Assembly: GCA_017626325.1 (NCBI GenBank)
Contig: JAGAIZ010000060.1
Location: 1 to 64,000 of the forward strand
Origin: Lachnospiraceae bacterium
Lineage (GTDB): Bacteria > Bacillota > Clostridia > Lachnospirales > Lachnospiraceae
Direction of reading: 5' to 3'
DNA length: 64,000 nucleotides
Below the pieces are notes generated by a model that worked only from the letters and a program-made list of their open reading frames with translations, searched no databases and was not told where the DNA came from. The first letter of the stretch is position 1. Every line of letters starts with the position of its first letter. Shown piece after piece: positions 8,460 through 15,943 of the stretch. A program made the translations under genes and the position numbers.

Positions 8460-8488
8460 TTGACAAATTTGTAGAATTTAACTATTAT
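8460..8488 (+). promoter_or_regulatory. Promoter of the liv operon
   Basis: TTGACA (8460-8465), 17-bp spacer, TATTAT (8483-8488). It starts 24 bp after the amylase stop codon. The predicted start point is about 12 nt before a terminator-like hairpin. Confidence 0.65.
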
Positions 8489-8507
8489 TTTCTCAAGTTT
8501 CAAAGGT

Positions 8508-8542
8508 GGGACTTCTTATTAAAAAGGGAGTCCCTCTTTTTG
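8508..8542 (+). terminator. Terminator-like hairpin in the liv leader
   Basis: GGGACT (8508-8513) pairs with AGTCCC (8529-8534), followed by TCTTTTT. Because it lies downstream of the liv promoter it could attenuate the operon as well as stop amylase transcription. Confidence 0.55.
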
Positions 8543-8619
8543 TAATCATATAGGAAGAGGCGCATACAGACAGTATGATGCCGGATTTCTATAGCTTTTA
8601 TCTAAAGGAGGAGAAAATT

Positions 8620-9882
8620 ATGAAGAAAAAGATGTTAAGCCTCGTGCTTGCAGGCGCTATGACAGCGGCTATGCTGACAGGCTGCGGTTCTGACGCGGGT
8701 ACAGAGACAAGCGATGCAGGCACAGAGACAAGCGACGCAGGCGCAGAGACGAGCGAAGCCGCTACAGAGGATACGACCGAAGAATCTGCAGATACTGCAG
8801 AAGCAGCACAGAGCAGCGGCGGTACGTTCAAGATCGGCGGTATCGGACCTCTTACCGGCGGCGCGGCAGTATATGGTATTGCGGCGATGAACGGATCCCA
8901 GATCGCAGTTGATGAGATCAATGCGGCAGGCGGTATCAACGGTATGACAGTAGAGTTGAACTTCCAGGATGATGAGCTTGACGCTGAGAAATCCATTAAT
9001 GCTTACAATGCGTTGAAGGATTGGGGCGCTCAGGTGTTAGACGGCTGTGTAACAAGCGCATGTTCTATCGCGGTATCCGCTAAGACGGCAGAGGATCAGA
9101 TGTTCCAGCTTACGCCTTCCGGTTCAGCGGTAGAGTGTGTGGCCAACGATAATGCGTTCCGTATCTGCTTCTCAGACCCGAACCAGGGTGCTGCTTCCGC
9201 ACAGTATATCGGTGAGAACGGTCTTGCTTCCAAGGTAGCGGTTATCTATGACAGTTCTGATGTATATTCTTCCGGTATCTATGAGAAATTCGCTGCAGAA
9301 GCGGCAAATCAGTCCTTTGAGATTGTAAGCGCAGGCGCGTTTACGGCCGATAACAAGACGGATTTCTCCGTACAGTTACAGCAGGCGAAGGACGCGGGCG
9401 CTGAGCTTGTATTCCTTCCCATCTACTATACAGAGGCTTCCCTGATCTTAACGCAGGCGGCGGATATGGGATTTGATGTTACGTTCTTCGGATGCGACGG
9501 ATTAGACGGTATCCTGAATGTTGAGAACTTCGACACATCCCTGGCAGAGGGCGTTATGTTATTAACTCCTTTCGCGGCAGATGCGACAGATGACTTAACG
9601 GTGAAATTTGTCACCACATATAATGAGAAATACGGTGAGACACCGAACCAGTTCGCGGCAGACGGTTACGACGTAATCTATACAATCAAGGCGGCTGCAG
9701 AAAAGGCCGGTATCACAGCGGATATGTCTACTGAGGAGATCTGCGCGGCATTATCTCAGGCTATGACTGAGATTTCCGTAGACGGTCTTACAGGCGAAGG
9801 CATCACATGGGATGCTTCCGGCGAACCGACTAAGGCTCCTAAGGCTGTCGTAATTAAAGACGGCGTATATACAGCTATGTAA
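8620..9882 (+). CDS. livJ: Branched-chain amino acid ABC transporter, binding lipoprotein
   Basis: A 420-residue periplasmic-binding-protein-fold lipoprotein (type I, Leu/Ile/Val-binding family). The signal peptide ends in a lipobox MLTGC, followed by a Ser/Thr/Glu/Ala-rich linker with three SDAGTET-like repeats. The binding domain starts near TFKIGGIGPLTGG. AAAGGAGG precedes ATG 8620. It heads the operon livJHMGF and delivers ligand to the two permeases. A UUCG-capped hairpin after the stop probably protects the upstream message. Ligand could be another amino acid or small amide. Confidence 0.9.
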   Translation: MKKKMLSLVLAGAMTAAMLTGCGSDAGTETSDAGTETSDAGAETSEAATEDTTEESADTAEAAQSSGGTFKIGGIGPLTGGAAVYGIAAMNGSQIAVDEINAAGGINGMTVELNFQDDELDAEKSINAYNALKDWGAQVLDGCVTSACSIAVSAKTAEDQMFQLTPSGSAVECVANDNAFRICFSDPNQGAASAQYIGENGLASKVAVIYDSSDVYSSGIYEKFAAEAANQSFEIVSAGAFTADNKTDFSVQLQQAKDAGAELVFLPIYYTEASLILTQAADMGFDVTFFGCDGLDGILNVENFDTSLAEGVMLLTPFAADATDDLTVKFVTTYNEKYGETPNQFAADGYDVIYTIKAAAEKAGITADMSTEEICAALSQAMTEISVDGLTGEGITWDASGEPTKAPKAVVIKDGVYTAM

Positions 9883-9935
9883 TAGGGAAGAAGAACTTCT
9901 GAATGGTAATTTTTAAATTTTAGTGTAAGGAATCT

Positions 9936-9959
9936 GCCGGGCGTCTTCGGACGTCCGGC
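9936..9959 (+). promoter_or_regulatory. Intra-operon hairpin between livJ and livH
   Basis: A 10-bp GC-rich stem (9936-9945 with 9950-9959, one G-U pair) closed by a TTCG tetraloop, with no T-tract. It fits an mRNA-stabilising or processing element that raises binding-protein output over permease output. Confidence 0.6.
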
Positions 9960-9984
9960 GGACTGCCTGACTTGGAGGAGTAGT

Positions 9985-10866
9985 ATGAGTTTTATAGCCC
10001 ATTTGATCAACGGAATAAGTTTAGGAAGCGTATATGCGCTGATTGCGCTTGGATATACGATGGTATATGGTATCGCCAAGATGCTGAATTTCGCTCATGG
10101 CGATGTTATTATGATCGGAGGATATGTGGTATTCGTCACGGTCAGCGGGATGGGACTTAATCCCCTTCTTTCCATTATTATTTCCATGGCGGCGTGTACT
10201 GTGCTGGGTGTGACGATCGAACGGGTGGCATACAGACCGCTTCGCGGTGCGTCTCCTCTGGCTGTTTTGATCACGGCGATCGGCGTCAGCTATTTTCTGC
10301 AAAACGTCGCTTTGCTTGTGTTTGGTTCGGATACTAAGGCGTTTACGAACGTTGTAACGCTGCCGAATCTGGAACTGTTCGATGGACAGTTAGTGATTAA
10401 GAGCGTGACGATTGTCACGGTAATTGTGAGTATTATTATTATGGTCGGTCTTTCTTTATTCGTGAAAAAGACCAAAATCGGACGCGCGATGACGGCGGTG
10501 TCCGAGGATCAGGGAGCCGCCCAGTTGATGGGTATTAATGTGAACGGTACGATTGCTGTTACCTTTGCGATCGGCTCTTCGCTGGCGGCGGTAGCCGGTG
10601 TGCTTCTTTGCTCCGCGTATCCGTCTCTGACTCCTTATACCGGTTCCATGCCGGGTATTAAGGCTTTCGTGGCGGCGGTATTTGGCGGTATTGGCTCGAT
10701 TCCCGGCGCTTTTATCGGCGGTATTCTCTTAGGCGTGATTGAGAATCTGAGCAAAGCTTATATTTCTTCCCAGTTGGCGGATGCGATCGTGTTCAGCATC
10801 CTGATTATTGTGCTTTTGGTGAAACCGACAGGACTTCTGGGCAAAAAGATTCAGGAGAAGGTGTAA
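9985..10866 (+). CDS. livH: Branched-chain amino acid ABC transporter permease LivH
   Basis: A 293-residue inner-membrane permease with about eight hydrophobic segments. The start SLGSVYALIALGYTMVYG and the block ALIALGYTMVYGIAKMLNFA are hallmark LivH features, and GGIGSIPGAFIGGILLG is the cytoplasmic loop that contacts the ATPase. TTGGAGGAG precedes ATG 9985. It pairs with LivM encoded next. Confidence 0.93.
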   Translation: MSFIAHLINGISLGSVYALIALGYTMVYGIAKMLNFAHGDVIMIGGYVVFVTVSGMGLNPLLSIIISMAACTVLGVTIERVAYRPLRGASPLAVLITAIGVSYFLQNVALLVFGSDTKAFTNVVTLPNLELFDGQLVIKSVTIVTVIVSIIIMVGLSLFVKKTKIGRAMTAVSEDQGAAQLMGINVNGTIAVTFAIGSSLAAVAGVLLCSAYPSLTPYTGSMPGIKAFVAAVFGGIGSIPGAFIGGILLGVIENLSKAYISSQLADAIVFSILIIVLLVKPTGLLGKKIQEKV

Positions 10867-10916
10867 GTTAGGTTTACAGCAAAACGGAAGGTTGTGGAAA
10901 GGCATGGGTTTTAAGT

Positions 10917-11978
10917 ATGAAGAAATTAAGTAAAACAACGAAGAATAATCTGATTACCTATGGAATGGTAATTTTGGCATATATCATTGTACAGCTTCTG
11001 GTGTCGACAGGACATGTATCGAGTCTGGTACAGGGACTTTTAGTTCCGTTCTGCACATATGTGATCGTAGCGGTAGCGCTGAATCTGACGGTCGGTATCT
11101 TAGGAGAACTGAGTCTGGGACACGCGGGGTTTATGTGTGTGGGCGCTTTTTCAAGCGCGGTATTTTCTCTGGCGTTTAAGGAGGCTCTGCCTAGCGGACT
11201 TCGGTTCTTCCTGGCGCTTTTAATCGGTGCGGCAGCCGCTGCGCTGATCGGGTTTCTGGTGGGAATCCCGGTACTGCGCCTGAAGGGAGATTATCTGGCA
11301 ATCGTAACGCTCGCATTCGGCGAGATCATTAAGAATATTATCAATGCGCTCTACCTTGGCGTAGACAGCAACGGGCTTCATTTTACCATGAAGGACGCGT
11401 TGTCCCTGAATATGGAAGAAGACGGGATGGTTCTGATCAAAGGAGCGCAGGGTGTTACCGGAACCCCGAACGACTCCAATTTCACCATTGGGGTGATCCT
11501 GATACTGGTAACGCTCTTTATCGTACTTAATTTTATCAATTCCAGAACCGGACGCGCGGTCATGTCCATCCGTGACAATCGTATCGCCGCCGAGTCGGTG
11601 GGAATTAACGTAACGAAATATAAGCTGATTGCATTTACGGTTTCCGCTTCCCTGGCAGGCGTGGCGGGTGTGCTGTACGCACATAACTTATCTACCCTGA
11701 ATGCGCTTCCGAAGAATTTCGGTTATAACATGTCTATCATGATTCTGGTATTCGTGGTGCTCGGCGGAATCGGCAATATCCGCGGCTCTATTATTGCGGC
11801 GGTGCTTCTGACGCTTCTTCCCGAGGTGCTGAGGGGCTTAAGCGATTACCGTATGCTGATCTACTCTATTGTGCTGATCGCAATGATGATCTTTAACTGG
11901 AGTCCCAATGCGATCTTCTTCAGGAAACGTCTTGGTCAGCGGTTTGTAGGCAGTAAAAGAGCAAAGAAGGAGGCGTAA
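10917..11978 (+). CDS. livM: Branched-chain amino acid ABC transporter permease LivM
   Basis: A 353-residue integral membrane protein, partner of LivH. Family features include LTVGILGELSLGHAGFM, RLKGDYLAIVTLAFGE and the ATPase-contact loop VLGGIGNIRGSIIAA. The only ribosome site (GAAAGG) lies rather far from ATG 10917, so translation may be coupled to livH. The gene ends 3 bp before livG. Confidence 0.92.
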   Translation: MKKLSKTTKNNLITYGMVILAYIIVQLLVSTGHVSSLVQGLLVPFCTYVIVAVALNLTVGILGELSLGHAGFMCVGAFSSAVFSLAFKEALPSGLRFFLALLIGAAAAALIGFLVGIPVLRLKGDYLAIVTLAFGEIIKNIINALYLGVDSNGLHFTMKDALSLNMEEDGMVLIKGAQGVTGTPNDSNFTIGVILILVTLFIVLNFINSRTGRAVMSIRDNRIAAESVGINVTKYKLIAFTVSASLAGVAGVLYAHNLSTLNALPKNFGYNMSIMILVFVVLGGIGNIRGSIIAAVLLTLLPEVLRGLSDYRMLIYSIVLIAMMIFNWSPNAIFFRKRLGQRFVGSKRAKKEA

Positions 11979-11981
11979 GAC

Positions 11982-12740
11982 ATGGCATTATTAGAGGTTA
12001 AGAATTTAGGAATCTCCTTTGGCGGCTTGCGGGCGGTGAATGCATTTGACATTACGATAGAAAAAGGGCAGTTATATGGCCTGATCGGTCCTAACGGCGC
12101 AGGCAAGACTACGATTTTTAACTTGCTGACGGGCGTATATCAGCCGGACGAAGGGGCTGTCATTCTGGATGGCGTCAATATAACAGGCAAAAAGACGATC
12201 GATATCTGCAAAGCTGGTATTGCCAGGACTTTTCAGAATATTCGTCTCTTCGGAGATATGCCGGTGCTGGATAATGTGAAGGTTGGTTTACATAATCACC
12301 ATTCTTATTCTACACTGGAAGGAATCTTAAGACTGCCCCGTTATTACAAAGTAGAGAAAGAAATGAACGAGAAGGCTATGGAGCTTCTGAAGGTATTCGG
12401 ACTGGAAGAGTTCGCGGAGTATAAGGCGGAGAATCTTCCTTACGGACAGCAGAGAAAGTTAGAGATTGCCAGAGCTATGGCGACAGCGCCGAAGCTTCTG
12501 CTTCTGGATGAGCCGGCGGCGGGCATGAATCCCAATGAGACGAAGGAGCTGATGGATACGATTCAGTTTGTGCGTGATCATTTCGACATGACCATACTTC
12601 TGATCGAGCATGATATGAAGCTGGTTTCCGGTATCTGTGAGAAACTGACAGTATTAAATTTCGGTGAGATACTGGCACAGGGCGTGACACAGGAAGTATT
12701 GAATAATCCGGAGGTTATTACGGCGTATCTTGGCTCCTGA
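11982..12740 (+). CDS. livG: Branched-chain amino acid ABC transporter ATPase LivG
   Basis: A 252-residue ATPase. Walker A is GPNGAGKTT near residue 36 and Walker B LLLLDEPAAGMNP. In place of the LSGGQ signature it has LPYGQQRKLEIARA, normal for LivG. The C-terminal ILLIEHDMKLVSGIC is also typical. It sits three bases after livM, GAGGCGT serving as ribosome site. Confidence 0.94.
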   Translation: MALLEVKNLGISFGGLRAVNAFDITIEKGQLYGLIGPNGAGKTTIFNLLTGVYQPDEGAVILDGVNITGKKTIDICKAGIARTFQNIRLFGDMPVLDNVKVGLHNHHSYSTLEGILRLPRYYKVEKEMNEKAMELLKVFGLEEFAEYKAENLPYGQQRKLEIARAMATAPKLLLLDEPAAGMNPNETKELMDTIQFVRDHFDMTILLIEHDMKLVSGICEKLTVLNFGEILAQGVTQEVLNNPEVITAYLGS

Positions 12741-12787
12741 CAGATAACTGCGGGTCTGATTATATATGAGAAAGGCATGGTAGCGAT

Positions 12788-13498
12788 ATGGCAATGTTAG
12801 AGGTAAAAGATCTCCATGTTCATTATGGTGTGATAGAGGCGATCAAGGGTATCAGCTTCGAGGTCAATCAGGGAGAAGTGATTGCGTTAATCGGCGCCAA
12901 CGGCGCCGGGAAGACGACTACGCTTCATACGATTACGGGATTGATCAAGCCCACGAGCGGCAGTATTTTTTTTGAAGGCAAAGATATTACGAGGACTCCC
13001 GGATATAAGATCGTACCCATGGGAATGGCGCATGTGCCCGAGGGCAGACGTGTGTTCGCCCAGTTATCGGTCTATGACAATCTGTTGATGGGCGCTTATA
13101 CACGCAGAGATAAGGACGAGATTCGTGACAATCTGCACATGGTATATGAGAGATTTCCGCGTCTGGAAGAGCGTAAGAATCAGATGGCGGGAACCTTAAG
13201 CGGCGGTGAGCAGCAGATGCTTGCCATGGGACGGGCGCTGATGAGTCAGCCGAATATTATTGTGATGGATGAGCCGTCCATGGGATTATCCCCTATTTTC
13301 GTCAATGAAATATTCGATATTATCAAGCGGGTAAGCCAGTCCGGCACGACGGTGCTTCTGGTAGAGCAGAATGCGAAGAAAGCGCTCTCGATTGCGGACC
13401 GGGCGTATGTGCTGGAAACAGGAACGATCTCTTTGTCGGGCGACGCCAAGGAACTGCTGAACAATGAGGCTGTGAAGAAGGCGTATCTGGGCGAGTAG
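12788..13498 (+). CDS. livF: Branched-chain amino acid ABC transporter ATPase LivF
   Basis: A 236-residue ATPase, second nucleotide-binding subunit of the importer. Walker A GANGAGKTT, signature LSGGEQQMLAMGRALM, Walker B IIVMDEPSMGLSP and the LivF-specific VPEGRRVF block are present. It is the last gene of livJHMGF. The next transcript has its own promoter at 13582. Confidence 0.94.
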   Translation: MAMLEVKDLHVHYGVIEAIKGISFEVNQGEVIALIGANGAGKTTTLHTITGLIKPTSGSIFFEGKDITRTPGYKIVPMGMAHVPEGRRVFAQLSVYDNLLMGAYTRRDKDEIRDNLHMVYERFPRLEERKNQMAGTLSGGEQQMLAMGRALMSQPNIIVMDEPSMGLSPIFVNEIFDIIKRVSQSGTTVLLVEQNAKKALSIADRAYVLETGTISLSGDAKELLNNEAVKKAYLGE

Positions 13499-13581
13499 GA
13501 ACAGATACGCATCAAGTTTAGGTGAAACATTAAATTTCGGAAATATTTTATTTTGGCAAATATTTTTTTGTAAAATAAGGA

Positions 13582-13610
13582 TTGACAGAATCGCCAGCCT
13601 GTATTAAGAT
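13582..13610 (+). promoter_or_regulatory. Promoter of the 41-codon orphan ORF
   Basis: TTGACA (13582-13587), 17-bp spacer, TAAGAT (13605-13610). With the terminator at 13858 it defines a transcript of about 285 nt. Confidence 0.6.
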
Positions 13611-13678
13611 GGCAACATAGCGTCCGGGAGAAAGGAATATTTCGGATATCAGGACAGAACAGGAAAGGAGGTAACACG

Positions 13679-13804
13679 ATGTTTGCTATGATTAATAACA
13701 ATCATTTTACTGTATTGTATAAAAGAAACCGTGCGGCAGAGAATCAAACGGGAAACATCGGCGCGTTACGTGAAATTACCTCCATGGACAGAAGACTGTA
13801 TTAG
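13679..13804 (+). CDS. Small unknown protein, 41 residues
   Basis: A 41-residue ORF that I do not recognise. A very strong ribosome site (AAAGGAGGT, 7 bp away) precedes ATG 13679. A consensus promoter lies about 70 nt upstream and an intrinsic terminator about 55 nt downstream, so it is a self-contained small gene. The product is polar and basic (motif LYKRNRAA, ending SMDRRLY) with no membrane segment or signal peptide. It could be a regulatory peptide, or the transcript could act as RNA with the ORF secondary. Calling it coding rests on the expression signals. Confidence 0.55.
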   Translation: MFAMINNNHFTVLYKRNRAAENQTGNIGALREITSMDRRLY

Positions 13805-13857
13805 GAAAAGAACGGATGGCTAATATAGTCAATCTCGATATATGCGTATGTCTGTTA

Positions 13858-13906
13858 AGACTGTGGTAATGGAACCGTAAGGTTTGCTGCCGCAGTCTTT
13901 TTTTGT
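13858..13906 (+). terminator. Intrinsic terminator after the 41-codon ORF
   Basis: AAGACTGTGG (13858-13867) pairs with CCGCAGTCTT (13890-13899, one G-U), with an inner AACC/GGTT hairpin, followed by a run of T. Confidence 0.8.
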
Positions 13907-13931
13907 TCAAAATTTTTCACACGGCTATTTG

Positions 13932-14054
13932 TTTCTGAGCGAAAGCAAATACCCTGTATGGCAAAACTGAATTGGAAATTCAGTTAGCAATAAAAGTATT
14001 CCTTCGGAAAACTTTGATATTTGCGTCGCCTCTTCGCTACAAGTCGCTCAGAAA
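13932..14054. repeat. Nested inverted-repeat element before the ABC exporter
   Basis: Outer arms TTTCTGAGCGA (13932-13942) and TCGCTCAGAAA (14044-14054) are perfect inverted repeats. Inside lies a second pair GCAAATA/TATTTGC and a central hairpin AACTGAATT-GGA-AATTCAGTT (13965-13985). The right end lies 11 bp before the exporter start. It has the build of a MITE or structured leader, but I see no target-site duplication. Confidence 0.5.
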
Positions 14055-14065
14055 TGGAGATTAAT

Positions 14066-15943
14066 ATGAAAAAGTTATCAGATTACATATGGGAATACAG
14101 GATGTCGTACCTGCTGGCGGTGGCGTCGCTTATTATTGCGGTTACGCTGGATATGCTTGCGCCCCGTCTGACGGCGCACATGGTTGACGATGTTATTGTG
14201 GGAAAAGATATGGGGAAACTGAAATATCTGCTGCTTGGTTTTCTGGGCATTGGTCTGGGAAGGTGCATTTTCCAGTATATTAAGGAGTATACCTTCGATA
14301 TGAACGGTTCCAGAATATCCGGAGACATGCGGCGGGATCTTTTTCGGCATGTGCAGGGACTGAGTGCGGATTTCTTTGACCGGATGAATACGGGAGAACT
14401 GATGGCGCGAATCAAGGAGGACATCGATAAGATCTGGGATGCCCTCGGTTATGTGGGTATGCTGCTGATCGAAGTAATCTATCATACGGTTATCATTCTG
14501 GTGTGTATGTATATGCTTAACTGGAAGCTGGCGCTGATCCCCACAGCGGCGATGCTCCTATGCGGTTCCATAGCGGTGATCATGGAGCGGAAGCTGGGGC
14601 AGGTATATGAGGAGATCAGCGAGGAGAACGCCGCTCTGAATACGGTGGCGGAGGAGAATCTGGCTGGTGTGCGTACGGTGAAAGCGTTTGCGAGAGAGAA
14701 ATATGAGATCGGCAAATTCCTGTCGCACAATAAGAAGTATTATGATCTTAATATGGAGCAGTCTGCCGTGTTCGTCAGATATTATCCGATGTTTACGGTA
14801 GTAACGAAGGTGCTGCCGCTGTTGACTATATTAGTCGGCGGCAAAATAGTGATCGACGGAGAGATGACGCTGGGGCAGATGACGGCTTTTGTGGAATATT
14901 CTATGAATATTGTATGGCCCATGGAGATGTTAGGGTGGCTGACGAACAGTTTCTCTTCGGCGGTTGCGTCGAATAAGAAGATCAGAAAGATATATGAAGA
15001 GAAGCCCAGTATTACGGAAATGGCCGATCCGGTCAGGTTAGACCATGTAGAGGGGAAAATATGCTTTGACCATGTCTCCTTTCACAAGGCGGATATGCAT
15101 GAAATCCTGCATGATATCTCTTTTACGGTGGAGGCAGGCAAGACGCTGGGGATTATGGGAGCGACCGGAGCGGGCAAGACGTCCATCGTACAACTGTTAC
15201 AGCGCATGTACGATGCAACGCAGGGAGCGGTGTATCTGGATGATGTGAATGTGAAGGAGTTGTCTTTGGAGCAGCTTCGTACGAATATAAGCTGCGTGAT
15301 GCAGGATGTGTTTCTCTTCTCGGAGACAATCAATGAGAATATTAAGCTGGGGAAGAAATCCTGTACAGATTCCGGGACTGTGAAGAAGGCTTCCACGGAC
15401 GCGCAGGCGAGTGAATTTATCGAGCGGATGGAAGCGCAGTACGACACGGTCATCGGCGAGAGGGGCGTAGGACTGTCCGGCGGGCAGAAGCAGAGAATCA
15501 GCATTGCCAGAGCGCTTGCCAAACGGGATCCGGTGCTTGTGCTGGATGATTCCACATCGGCGCTGGATATGGAGACGGAGCATTTAATCCAGGAGACGCT
15601 TCAGACGCTGGCGCATACGACGAAGATCATTATTGCTCACCGGATCAGCGCGGTACGGAATGCAGACGAGATCATTGTGCTGGAAAACGGCGCTATTGCG
15701 GAGCGCGGAACCCATGAGGAGCTGCTTGAGAAGGGCGGTCTGTATTATGAGACTTATAGGTCCCAATATGGGGATACGCTGCCGGACTGCATAAGCCCGG
15801 CGCAGCCTGCGGAAGCAGGGATAGGGAGAGAGGCAGAGAATCCGGCGCAGCCTGCGGAAGCAGGGATAGGGAGAGAGGCAGAGAATCCGGAGCCGCCTGC
15901 GGAAGCGGGAAGAGAGAAAGAAGGTGATTACAGTGGCGTATAA
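14066..15943 (+). CDS. ABC exporter half-transporter (type I fold), subunit 1
   Basis: A 625-residue fused permease-ATPase. Residues 1-310 hold six membrane helices (ABC_membrane family); the ATPase has Walker A GATGAGKTS, signature LSGGQKQRISIARAL and Walker B VLVLDDSTSALD. GGAG lies 7 bp before ATG 14066. The last 50 residues are an odd Pro/Ala/Glu-rich tail of two identical 15-residue repeats plus a partial third, absent from normal family members. It overlaps the next half-transporter by 11 bp, so the two likely form a heterodimer (MdlA/MdlB or drug-exporter type). The cargo is unknown. Confidence 0.88.
   Translation: MKKLSDYIWEYRMSYLLAVASLIIAVTLDMLAPRLTAHMVDDVIVGKDMGKLKYLLLGFLGIGLGRCIFQYIKEYTFDMNGSRISGDMRRDLFRHVQGLSADFFDRMNTGELMARIKEDIDKIWDALGYVGMLLIEVIYHTVIILVCMYMLNWKLALIPTAAMLLCGSIAVIMERKLGQVYEEISEENAALNTVAEENLAGVRTVKAFAREKYEIGKFLSHNKKYYDLNMEQSAVFVRYYPMFTVVTKVLPLLTILVGGKIVIDGEMTLGQMTAFVEYSMNIVWPMEMLGWLTNSFSSAVASNKKIRKIYEEKPSITEMADPVRLDHVEGKICFDHVSFHKADMHEILHDISFTVEAGKTLGIMGATGAGKTSIVQLLQRMYDATQGAVYLDDVNVKELSLEQLRTNISCVMQDVFLFSETINENIKLGKKSCTDSGTVKKASTDAQASEFIERMEAQYDTVIGERGVGLSGGQKQRISIARALAKRDPVLVLDDSTSALDMETEHLIQETLQTLAHTTKIIIAHRISAVRNADEIIVLENGAIAERGTHEELLEKGGLYYETYRSQYGDTLPDCISPAQPAEAGIGREAENPAQPAEAGIGREAENPEPPAEAGREKEGDYSGV
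15800..15889 (+). repeat. 45-bp tandem repeat in the exporter C-terminus
   Basis: Two identical 45-bp units (15800-15844 and 15845-15889) encode an AQPAEAGIGREAENP repeat; a diverged partial third follows. The unit is a multiple of three, so copy-number change would keep the frame. Confidence 0.85.
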
